6,743 bases of DNA from an uncultured Mucispirillum sp. (GTDB lineage: Bacteria; Chrysiogenota; Deferribacteres; Deferribacterales; Mucispirillaceae), in contig CALADT010000132.1 in NCBI GenBank assembly GCA_937890655.1, forward strand, positions 1 through 6,743. The letters run 5' to 3'. Numbering within the stretch: the first letter of the stretch is position 1; each line of letters begins with the position of its first letter. Below, piece by piece: positions 1-5,669 of the stretch. Under the pieces are notes generated by a model. It ran no database searches. It saw only the letters and a program-made list of their open reading frames with translations, and had not been told where the DNA came from. Both the position numbers and the translations under genes were made by a program.

Positions 1-136
1 AAATTTTTTATAATGTAAATGGTAATTTAATTTCAAAATTCTTTATAGTTATTAATAATAAACTTTATAAATGTTAAGGAAAATATAGTTTTATAAAATA
101 ATTATATTTTTAATGTTATAAAGGTATGTTTTAATC

Positions 137-165
137 TTGACACTTTAAAATATTACTGTTAAACT
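137..165 (+). promoter_or_regulatory. Predicted sigma70-type promoter of the atp operon
   Basis: A perfect -35 hexamer TTGACA (137-142) is followed, after a 17-base spacer, by the -10-like hexamer TAAACT (160-165), which matches 4 of 6 consensus bases. A TG dinucleotide at 157-158, one base before the -10, gives an extended -10 element. Transcription would start near 171-173, leaving a leader of about 85 bases before the first gene. A perfect -35 box is more telling than usual because the flanking DNA is mostly A and T, where -10-like strings arise by chance. The assignment is based on sequence alone. Confidence 0.7.
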
Positions 166-206
166 ATGGGTTAAGGAAATGTATCTTCTTATTAGGTATA
201 TTTTTA

Positions 207-235
207 TGCAGATGGTTTTCTATTAATCATCTGTA
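207..235 (+). promoter_or_regulatory. Stem-loop in the 5' leader of the atp operon
   Basis: The arms CAGATG (209-214) and CATCTG (228-233) are perfectly complementary. The stem can extend outward through G208-U234 and U207-A235, and inward through G215-U227, U216-A226 and U217-A225, leaving a loop of about 7 bases at 218-224. It lies between the predicted transcription start and the Shine-Dalgarno at 246-250. It is not followed by a T-run, so it is not an intrinsic terminator. It could stabilise the mRNA 5' end or affect translation of the first gene, but no known regulatory RNA family is recognised. Confidence 0.5.
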
Positions 236-245
236 AATCTTAAAT

Positions 246-250
246 GGGAG
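246..250 (+). promoter_or_regulatory. Shine-Dalgarno that sets the atpF' start
   Basis: GGGAG lies 8 bases before the ATG at 259. The in-frame ATG at 244 overlaps this motif and has no purine-rich site upstream. A third ATG at 252 is out of frame and only one base from the motif. The site therefore favours 259 as the true start of the b' gene. Confidence 0.65.
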
Positions 251-258
251 CATGGCTG

Positions 259-690
259 ATGATTTCTATTAATATAGATATAACATTGTTGTATCAGTTT
301 CTTCTTCTAGTTGTAGTTATTATTATGACTAAGTTTTTTTATTTTAACCCTATTAAAAAAACTATTGATGCAAGAGATGAAAAAATAAACAGCCTTAAAT
401 CTACTGCAGAATCACAATTACAATCTGTGGAAGATTCTAAAAAAGCATATGAAGAACAGCTGCATAATGTAAAAGCAGAAATGTCTGCATATCAAATCAA
501 AGTGAAAGATGAGGCGACTAAAGAAGTGGAGGCTATTATTTCAGCAGCTAAAGCAGAAATAGCTAAAACCACAGAGTCAGCACGTAGCGAGTTATCTAAA
601 ACTCGTGAAGAAGCTAGAACAGCACTTCAAAAAGATATTAAGGAACTAAGCCAGATGATGTATGATGCAGTATCCGGCAAAGCATCTTAG
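259..690 (+). CDS. atpF': F1Fo ATP synthase subunit b' (peripheral stalk)
   Basis: This encodes a b-type peripheral stalk subunit that anchors the alpha3-beta3 head to the membrane sector and pairs with subunit b. From the ATG at 259 the protein has 143 residues. A short N-terminus leads into one hydrophobic membrane segment (about residues 8-28), then an FNPI motif (29-32) equivalent to the F/Y-x-P-I/L junction of b subunits. A long charged, alanine-rich coiled coil follows (about 40-135). An upstream in-frame ATG at 244 would add five residues but lacks a ribosome binding site. The next gene begins 9 bases downstream. The assignment as b' rather than b rests on the lack of a signal-like N-terminus, the tandem b-type gene immediately downstream, and the first position in the operon. 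b-family sequences diverge strongly, so the label b versus b' is less certain than the family. Confidence 0.9.
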   Translation: MISINIDITLLYQFLLLVVVIIMTKFFYFNPIKKTIDARDEKINSLKSTAESQLQSVEDSKKAYEEQLHNVKAEMSAYQIKVKDEATKEVEAIISAAKAEIAKTTESARSELSKTREEARTALQKDIKELSQMMYDAVSGKAS

Positions 691-694
691 GGGG
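689..694 (+). promoter_or_regulatory. Shine-Dalgarno supporting the GTG start of atpF
   Basis: AGGGGG overlaps the stop codon of the b' gene and lies 5 bases before the GTG at 700. It supports a GTG start and suggests translational coupling between the two stalk genes. Confidence 0.6.
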
Positions 695-699
695 CAATA

Positions 700-1245
700 G
701 TGAGAAAGTTATTTTTATTTACTATTATGACAGCTTTTCCAGTATATTCTTTTGCAGCAGCTATTACAGAAGAATCAATAAGAACATTTGGCTGGCGTGT
801 TGCAATGTTTGTTATATTTGCTACACTTTTATATTTTATTTTAAGAAAGCCAGTAAAAGCTATGCTTACTCAAAGAACTGAAGATATTAAATCTGCTCTT
901 GCAGAAGCTGAGCTTGCAAAAGAAGAAGCACAGAAAAAAGTTAAAGAGTATGAAGCTAAAATGGAACAGCTTAAAAAAGAGCTGGAAGTAATGAAAGAAA
1001 ATGTTAAGAAAACTGCTGAAGCAGAACGTCAACAAATGATTGACGATGCTAAAAAACAAGTGGAACAAATGAAACAGTTTGCTGTTAATATGATAGATGC
1101 AGAAAAAGAACGTGCTATTGTAGAACTTCATAACGAGGCAGTGGAATTAGCAGCAGCAGAAGCTGAAAAAAAACTTGTGAAAGATATTAGTGGCAGTAAA
1201 GCTGATAAAATATTAGATGAATACGTTAAACGTATAGGAGAGTAA
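700..1245 (+). CDS. atpF: F1Fo ATP synthase subunit b (peripheral stalk)
   Basis: This is the second b-type stalk subunit, 181 residues, starting at GTG. The N-terminus looks like a cleavable signal peptide: M-R-K, a hydrophobic core (residues 4-16), then SFAAA (17-21), where small residues permit cleavage near 19-21. A separate transmembrane segment follows (about 32-48), ending in the RKP motif (49-51) typical of b subunits, where the long helix begins. Residues 52-160 are a charged coiled coil rich in Ala, Glu, Lys and Gln. The C-terminal part (about 145-181) resembles the region of b that contacts delta. An extra signal-like segment before the b membrane helix is known in some bacterial lineages with split atp operons; that comparison is from memory. 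The gene lies 9 bases after b' and 3 bases before delta, so the three are almost certainly co-transcribed and coupled. Confidence 0.93.
   Translation: MRKLFLFTIMTAFPVYSFAAAITEESIRTFGWRVAMFVIFATLLYFILRKPVKAMLTQRTEDIKSALAEAELAKEEAQKKVKEYEAKMEQLKKELEVMKENVKKTAEAERQQMIDDAKKQVEQMKQFAVNMIDAEKERAIVELHNEAVELAAAEAEKKLVKDISGSKADKILDEYVKRIGE
1236..1240 (+). promoter_or_regulatory. Shine-Dalgarno supporting the GTG start of atpH
   Basis: AGGAG lies inside the last codons of atpF, 8 bases before the GTG at 1249. With no ATG nearby in frame and the conserved motif IAKRYAGAF starting at residue 6, it fixes GTG as the delta start. Confidence 0.65.
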
Positions 1246-1248
1246 TAA

Positions 1249-1791
1249 GTGGGTAACAATACTATCGCAAAACGTTATGCAGGTGCTTTTTTCTCTCATA
1301 TTAATGCAAACCATAAATCTGGTGCTGCTAAAGTGTGGGATGAGCTTTCATCATTAGCTGCACTTTACCATACCAGCAGTGATTTTGCAAATATAGTGAA
1401 AAACCCTACTTTTTCTCAAGAAGATAAGGCGGCTGTTTTTTTAGCACTAAAGAAATCAGGCAAAATAAGTGAAGAACTTTACAAATTTATGGCTGTATTA
1501 GTTGAGAAAAAACGTCTTAATTTACTTTCAGATATTGATAAGGCTGTAAAACAGTTTATTATGGATGCTGAAAACAAGTTAGAAGTAGAGGCTATTTTTG
1601 CCAGTGCTGCTACTGAAAGTGTTAAGAAAGACCTTGTTGGCCGTTTAGAAAAGCTAACTGGGAAAAAAATAATATTAAAAGAAACGGTTGACCCGTCTAT
1701 TATAGGCGGCGTGAAAGTGAAGATGGGCAGTAATTTATTTGATGCTACTATTAAGGGGCAGTTAGATAAATTAAAATCTTCATTAATGTAG
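1249..1791 (+). CDS. atpH: F1Fo ATP synthase subunit delta
   Basis: Delta (called OSCP in mitochondria) sits on top of the alpha3-beta3 head and joins it to the b/b' stalk. The 180-residue protein matches the usual family length. The N-terminal six-helix domain starts with IAKRYAGAFF (6-15) and includes KNPTFS (51-56), a conserved turn of this family, and the LVEKKRLNLL stretch (84-93). The C-terminal domain holds the family signature around residues 147-160, with DPSIIGGVKVKMG, and ends in a short helix (166-179). The start is GTG, supported by the upstream Shine-Dalgarno and by the position of the conserved N-terminus. It follows atpF after 3 bases and is separated from atpA by 56 bases, the first sizeable gap in the operon. 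That gap holds only a weak 5-bp inverted repeat (1800-1815) and the atpA ribosome binding site. Confidence 0.96.
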   Translation: MGNNTIAKRYAGAFFSHINANHKSGAAKVWDELSSLAALYHTSSDFANIVKNPTFSQEDKAAVFLALKKSGKISEELYKFMAVLVEKKRLNLLSDIDKAVKQFIMDAENKLEVEAIFASAATESVKKDLVGRLEKLTGKKIILKETVDPSIIGGVKVKMGSNLFDATIKGQLDKLKSSLM

Positions 1792-1832
1792 AAATTATAA
1801 CCTAATAATATAGGTAAAAGAATATATAATTC

Positions 1833-1838
1833 AAGGAG
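1833..1838 (+). promoter_or_regulatory. Strong Shine-Dalgarno of atpA
   Basis: AAGGAG lies 9 bases before the ATG at 1848. A closer ATG at 1840 is out of frame with alpha, so this site and the conserved N-terminus (AEEIS at residues 5-9) together select 1848. Confidence 0.7.
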
Positions 1839-1847
1839 CATGGCTTT

Positions 1848-3356
1848 ATGCACATAAAAGCGGAAGAAATAAGCCAGATCATACGCGACCAGATTAAAGA
1901 TTTTGATAAAAAAGTCGCTATGGAGGAAGTTGGTACCGTAATAAGCGCAGGTGATGGTATTGCAAAAGTTTACGGGCTAGATAATGTTATGGCTGGAGAA
2001 TTAGTAGAATTTTCTGGTGGCATTTTTGGTATGACATTGAACTTAGAAGAGGACAATGTTGGTGTAGTTGTTATGGGTGATTACCTTTCTATTAAAGAAG
2101 GAGATACTGTTAAACGCACAGGTAAAATTGCATCTGTTCCAGTAGGTGAAGAGCTTGTTGGAAGGGTTGTTAATGCACTTGGCCAACCTATTGACGGTAA
2201 AGGTCCTATTAACGCTAAAAAAACAGATGTTATTGAAAAAGTAGCGCCAGGTATTGTTTTAAGAAAACCTGTTCATGAACCAGTGCAAACAGGTATTAAA
2301 GCGATTGACTCTATGATACCTATTGGTAGAGGCCAAAGGGAGCTTATTATTGGCGACCGTCAAACCGGTAAAACTGCTATTGCATTAGACACTATTATTA
2401 ACCAAAAAGGGCAAAATATGATATGTGTTTATGTGGCAATTGGTCAAAAACGTTCAACAGTTGCACAAGTTGTTCAAACTTTAGAAGAACATGGTGCTAT
2501 GGAATACACTATTGTGGTAGCTGCTACTGCTTCTGACCCTGCACCACTTCAATTTATTGCACCACTTGCAGGTTGCACAATGGGTGAATATTTCAGAGAT
2601 AACGGCAAACATGCTCTTTTAATATATGATGATTTATCAAAACATGCTGTTGCTTACAGACAAATGTCTTTATTGCTTCGTCGCCCACCGGGTCGTGAGG
2701 CTTTCCCAGGGGATGTATTCTACTTACATTCAAGATTACTAGAAAGAGCAGCAAAATTAAACGATGAATTAGGTGCAGGTTCTTTAACTGCATTACCTAT
2801 TATTGAAACACAAGCAGGGGACGTTTCTGCATATATCCCTACAAACGTAATTTCTATTACAGACGGGCAGATATTCTTAGAAACTGACCTTTTTAACTCA
2901 GGGTTCCGTCCTGCTGTTAATGCGGGTATTTCCGTATCTCGTGTTGGTGGTTCTGCACAGATTAAAGCAATGAAACAAGTTGCCGGCCGTCTTCGTCTTG
3001 AGCTTGCTCAATACAGAGAAATGGCAGCATTTGCACAATTTGGAAGTGATTTAGACCCTGCTACACAGAAACAGCTTACTCGTGGTAGCCGTTTAATGGA
3101 ACTTTTAAAACAAAATAAAAACAAACCGTTCTCTGTTGAAGAACAAGTAGTTGTAATATTTGCAGCTATTAACGGTTACCTTGATGATATAGAAGTGAAA
3201 GATGTTAGAAAATTTGAACAAGATTATCTTTCATATCTTAAATCAAGTGGTTTAGGAATATTAGAAGAAATTGTTGAAAAGAAAGCTATTTCTGATGATT
3301 TAACTACAAAAATGAAATCAGCTTTAGATACATTTAAAAAACAATTTACTGCATAA
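1848..3356 (+). CDS. atpA: F1Fo ATP synthase subunit alpha
   Basis: Alpha forms the F1 hexamer with beta and carries the non-catalytic nucleotide sites. The 502-residue protein is full length. The N-terminal helix with AEEISQIIRDQI (5-16) binds delta. A beta-barrel domain follows (about 25-95), then the nucleotide-binding domain with Walker A GDRQTGKT (169-176), the Walker B strand ending in DD (about 256-262) and PGREAFPGD (281-289). The alpha/beta signature PAVNAGISVS is at 355-364. Arg365 directly after it is the arginine finger that reaches into the catalytic site on beta. The helical C-terminal domain runs from about 375 to the end. No expected residue is missing, which shows the operon was under selection until very recently. 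Large atpA-atpG and atpH-atpA gaps set this gene apart from its neighbours and leave room for separate control of its mRNA segment. Confidence 0.99.
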   Translation: MHIKAEEISQIIRDQIKDFDKKVAMEEVGTVISAGDGIAKVYGLDNVMAGELVEFSGGIFGMTLNLEEDNVGVVVMGDYLSIKEGDTVKRTGKIASVPVGEELVGRVVNALGQPIDGKGPINAKKTDVIEKVAPGIVLRKPVHEPVQTGIKAIDSMIPIGRGQRELIIGDRQTGKTAIALDTIINQKGQNMICVYVAIGQKRSTVAQVVQTLEEHGAMEYTIVVAATASDPAPLQFIAPLAGCTMGEYFRDNGKHALLIYDDLSKHAVAYRQMSLLLRRPPGREAFPGDVFYLHSRLLERAAKLNDELGAGSLTALPIIETQAGDVSAYIPTNVISITDGQIFLETDLFNSGFRPAVNAGISVSRVGGSAQIKAMKQVAGRLRLELAQYREMAAFAQFGSDLDPATQKQLTRGSRLMELLKQNKNKPFSVEEQVVVIFAAINGYLDDIEVKDVRKFEQDYLSYLKSSGLGILEEIVEKKAISDDLTTKMKSALDTFKKQFTA

Positions 3357-3361
3357 AATAA

Positions 3362-3382
3362 ACCGTAAGTTTATCTTACGGT
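3362..3382 (+). promoter_or_regulatory. Intercistronic hairpin between atpA and atpG
   Basis: ACCGTAAG (3362-3369) and CTTACGGT (3375-3382) form a perfect 8-bp stem with a 5-base loop TTTAT. The stem begins 5 bases after the atpA stop codon. It is not followed by a T-run, so it should not terminate by itself. Such hairpins can protect the 3' end of an upstream mRNA segment or mark a processing site. Here that could help alpha (three copies per enzyme) be made in excess of gamma (one copy). The structure is seen in the sequence; the role is inferred. Confidence 0.6.
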
Positions 3383-3400
3383 ATGCTCACTCATTATAAT

Positions 3401-3413
3401 AGGAGATTAGGAG
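3401..3413 (+). promoter_or_regulatory. Tandem Shine-Dalgarno motifs before atpG
   Basis: AGGAG occurs twice, at 3401-3405 and 3409-3413. The second copy lies 6 bases before the ATG at 3420 and is the likely functional site. The first is too far (14 bases) for normal initiation but could act as a ribosome standby site. Confidence 0.6.
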
Positions 3414-4049
3414 CTTTTAATGGCTAGTGCACGCGATATTAAACGAAAAATAAATTCTGTAACTAATACGCAAAAGATTACTAAAACTATGAAAATGGTT
3501 TCGGCAGCTAAAATGCGTAAAGCAGTGGAGGCTATGCAGTCTGCACGCCCATATTCTGCTAAATTATCAGAATTAATACAAGAACTTTCTAACCGTGCAG
3601 GTGGCAGTGCAGAACACGTTTTTTTTGAAGCAAAAGAAGAAGTTAGCAATATATATCTTGTAGTTGTTACAAGTGATAAAGGCTTATGTGGTGCTTTTAA
3701 CTCTAATGTATTAAAAGCTGCTTTAAGTTTTATAAATGAAAATGCAGGTAAAACTATAAAAATAGTGCCTGTTGGTAAACGTGCTTTTGATTTCTTTTCT
3801 AAGCGTGGTTTTGACATTGTTGAAAAGTGGGTTGGCTATGGTGGTAAATACACTTTTAGTGACGCTGTTAATGTGGGTAAACTTGTGGCAAAATCATTTA
3901 TTGATGGTAATGCTGATGAAGTTCATCTTATATATAACGAATTTAAGTCCACTTCTTCTCAAACAGTTAGAAGTAAAAAATTACTGCCCCTTGCAGTTGA
4001 GAGTGGTTCTGAACCAAAATATCCAGATTTTGAATACGAACCAGATGTA

Positions 4050-4060
4050 ACATTACTAGC
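4050..4060 (+). other. Deletion junction in atpG
   Basis: ATTACTA (4052-4058) makes family-like sense in both frames. In the upstream frame it completes D-V-T-L-L (residues 209-213), matching the usual acidic-then-LL pattern before the C-terminal helix. In the downstream frame it gives I-T-S before I-F-Q-S-M-L-E-S, matching the usual V/I-Y-Q-x-L-L-E-S. That is what a deletion between two short direct repeats of this 7-mer, or an assembly collapse of them, would leave. The second repeat copy is inferred, since only one is present here. Confidence 0.6.
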
Positions 4061-4072
4061 ATATTTCAAAGT

Positions 4073-4246
4073 ATGTTAGAATCAGTTGCCGGAGAACACG
4101 GGGCAAGAATGGTTGCTATGGATAATGCAACAAGAAGTGCCGGCGAAATGATTAAAAAGCTTGTTTTAAACTATAACAAAACAAGACAAGCTGCTATTAC
4201 AACAGAGCTGTTAGACATTGTCAACGGTGCTGAAGCATTAAAATAA
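4073..4246 (+). CDS. Possible separately translated C-terminal gamma fragment
   Basis: An ATG at 4073 opens a 57-residue frame that carries nearly the whole conserved C-terminal helix of gamma: LESVAGEHGARM (2-13), DNATRSAGEMI (17-27), YNKTRQAAIT (34-43) and the signature I-T-x-E-x2-D-x3-G-A-x-A at 42-55. The ATG overlaps the premature TAG of the first gamma frame (4077-4079), so a terminating ribosome could restart here by coupling. There is no purine-rich Shine-Dalgarno upstream (the preceding bases are CATATTTCAAAGT). I consider it chiefly the remnant of the broken gamma gene. A functional split gamma is possible but unlikely, because the linker residues between the two parts are absent. 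Confidence 0.3.
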   Translation: MLESVAGEHGARMVAMDNATRSAGEMIKKLVLNYNKTRQAAITTELLDIVNGAEALK

Positions 4247-4248
4247 TT

Positions 4249-4254
4249 AGGAGA
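4249..4254 (+). promoter_or_regulatory. Shine-Dalgarno of atpD
   Basis: AGGAGA lies 6 bases before the ATG at 4261 and just after the TAA that ends the C-terminal gamma frame. In an intact operon, ribosomes finishing gamma would deliver coupled initiation here. With the premature stop at 4079 they would instead end about 170 bases earlier, so beta translation has to rely on this site alone. Confidence 0.7.
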
Positions 4255-4260
4255 AATTTC

Positions 4261-5664
4261 ATGGCAGAAAATACAGGCAAAATCATTCAGATTATCGGAC
4301 CTGTTGTAGACGTACAGTTTTCCGCAGGAAAATTACCAGAAATCTACAACGCTCTTATAGTGGAAGATAAAGCACAAAAACGTAATGTAATATGTGAAGT
4401 TGCACAGCATCTTGGCGAAGATACAGTTCGTGCTGTTGCTATGGCATCAACTGACGGTTTAGTTAGAGGTATGCAGGCAGTAGATACAGGCAAACCTATT
4501 TCTGTTCCAGTTGGTAAAGAAGTATTAGGGCGTATATTAAACGTTGTTGGCGAACCTGTGGATAACAGAGGGCCAGTAAATGCAAAATCTACAAGGGCAA
4601 TACACCAGCCTACTCCTTCATTAGAAGAGCAGGAAACAAGTGTTGCTATATTAGAAACAGGTATTAAAGTTATTGACTTATTAGAACCATACACAAAAGG
4701 TGGTAAAACAGGGCTTTTCGGTGGTGCAGGTGTTGGTAAAACAGTTATTATTATGGAACTTATCCATAACATTGCACACGGCCATGGTGGTTACTCAGTA
4801 TTTGCAGGTGTTGGAGAAAGAACTCGTGAAGGTAACGACCTTTTCTTAGAAATGACAGAATCAAACGTTATTGATAAAGTTTCTCTTGTTTATGGCCAGA
4901 TGAATGAATCTCCGGGTGCTAGGATGAGGGTTGCACTTTCTGCACTTTCTATTGCTGAACATTTCAGAGATGAAGGTCAGGACGTGTTATTATTCGTTGA
5001 CAATATATTCCGTTTCTCACAAGCAGGTAGTGAAGTTTCTGCACTTTTAGGACGTATGCCATCTGCTGTTGGTTACCAGCCAACATTAGGAACTGAAATG
5101 GGTGAATTACAAGAACGTATTACATCAACTAAAAAAGGTTCTATTACATCTGTTCAAGCAGTATATGTGCCAGCCGATGACTTAACAGACCCTGCTCCAG
5201 CAACTACATTTGCTCACCTTGATGCAAAAACAGTTCTTTCTCGTGCTATTGCAGAAATAGGTATTTACCCAGCGGTTGATCCACTTGATTCTACATCAAG
5301 AATTTTAGACCCTGCATATGTAGGTGATGAACATTATAATGTAGCTCGTGGTGTTCAAGCTGTTTTACAACGTTATAAAGAATTACAAGATATTATTGCT
5401 ATTTTAGGTATGGAAGAATTATCAGATGATGATAAATTAACAGTTGCACGTGCAAGAAAAATCCAAAGATTTTTATCACAACCTTTCCACGTTGCAGAAC
5501 AATTTACAGGTGCTCCTGGTAAATATGTATCATTAAAAGATACCATTGCAGGCTTTAAAATGATATTAGAAGGAAAATGTGATGAAATACCAGAACAGTT
5601 ATTCCTTATGAAAGGTGGTATAGACGAAGTTTTAACTGCTTTCGAGCAATCTAAACAAGGATAA
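4261..5664 (+). CDS. atpD: F1Fo ATP synthase subunit beta (catalytic)
   Basis: Beta carries the three catalytic sites that make or hydrolyse ATP. The 467-residue protein is full length. It has an N-terminal beta-barrel (about 1-80, with GPVVDV at 13-18) and Walker A GGAGVGKT (154-161). The catalytic glutamate E186 and the neighbouring R187 lie in GERTREGND (185-193), and the Walker B strand VLLFVDN (242-248) ends with D247. The adenine-stacking Tyr336 is followed by the signature PAVDPLDSTS (337-346). The DELSEED loop that gamma pushes against reads EELSDDD (385-391), a conservative variant. The C-terminal domain holds SQPFHVAEQFTGAPGKYV (406-423). Everything needed for catalysis is present. 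It follows the gamma region by 14 bases and precedes epsilon by 5 bases. Confidence 0.99.
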   Translation: MAENTGKIIQIIGPVVDVQFSAGKLPEIYNALIVEDKAQKRNVICEVAQHLGEDTVRAVAMASTDGLVRGMQAVDTGKPISVPVGKEVLGRILNVVGEPVDNRGPVNAKSTRAIHQPTPSLEEQETSVAILETGIKVIDLLEPYTKGGKTGLFGGAGVGKTVIIMELIHNIAHGHGGYSVFAGVGERTREGNDLFLEMTESNVIDKVSLVYGQMNESPGARMRVALSALSIAEHFRDEGQDVLLFVDNIFRFSQAGSEVSALLGRMPSAVGYQPTLGTEMGELQERITSTKKGSITSVQAVYVPADDLTDPAPATTFAHLDAKTVLSRAIAEIGIYPAVDPLDSTSRILDPAYVGDEHYNVARGVQAVLQRYKELQDIIAILGMEELSDDDKLTVARARKIQRFLSQPFHVAEQFTGAPGKYVSLKDTIAGFKMILEGKCDEIPEQLFLMKGGIDEVLTAFEQSKQG

Positions 5665-5669
5665 TAATT

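Larger units (their letters stand above)
3420..4246 (+). pseudogene. atpG: F1Fo ATP synthase subunit gamma, disrupted by an internal deletion and frameshift
   Basis: Gamma is the central rotor shaft of F1. The first frame (3420-4079) encodes 219 residues. It includes the N-terminal helix with INSVTNTQKITKTMKMVSAAKM (residues 11-32, broken as IN..KM here for brevity), the conserved TSDKGLCGAFN (84-94) and the Rossmann-like domain up to YPDFEYEPDV (201-210). It then reads a few non-family residues and stops. The missing C-terminal helix resumes in the frame offset by -1 from about 4052. It reads ITSIFQSMLES, then GEHGARMVAMDNAT, and ends with the gamma signature ITTELLDIVNGAEA before the TAA at 4244-4246. 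Compared with E. coli gamma, about 9 residues are missing at the join, so the lesion is a deletion of about 34 bases (it must be 1 modulo 3). Restoring it would give about 286 residues, normal for the family. All other subunits look intact, so the lesion is either very recent or an assembly error. Confidence 0.9.

Noticed and set aside
252..272. Six-codon upstream frame (M-A-D-D-F-Y) overlapping the b' start
   Set aside because: Its ATG is one base from the Shine-Dalgarno, too close for initiation, and short frames like this are expected by chance.
841..1131. Reverse-strand open frame of 96 codons within atpF
   Set aside because: It is the antisense of the Lys/Glu-rich coiled coil and encodes low-complexity Phe/Leu/Ser-rich sequence with no family resemblance.
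1792..1847. Internal promoter or terminator in the atpH-atpA gap
   Set aside because: The TATAAT-like strings have no convincing -35 partner, and the inverted repeat at 1800-1815 has only 5 bp and no T-run.
1479..1853. Reverse-strand open frame across the end of atpH
   Set aside because: It lies antisense to a clear delta gene, has no recognisable protein features, and would have to begin inside the atpA start region.
3407..3817. Reverse-strand open frame within atpG
   Set aside because: It is a shadow of the strongly conserved gamma N-terminal half, with no plausible product.
4050..4079. Programmed ribosomal frameshift that would join the two gamma frames
   Set aside because: No slippery heptamer with a convincing downstream stem is seen near the junction. 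A frameshift would still leave about 9 family-conserved residue positions missing, so a deletion explains the data better.
4344..4772. Reverse-strand open frame of 142 codons within atpD
   Set aside because: It is antisense to the highly conserved beta N-terminal and Walker A region; its apparent openness comes from the codon use of beta.
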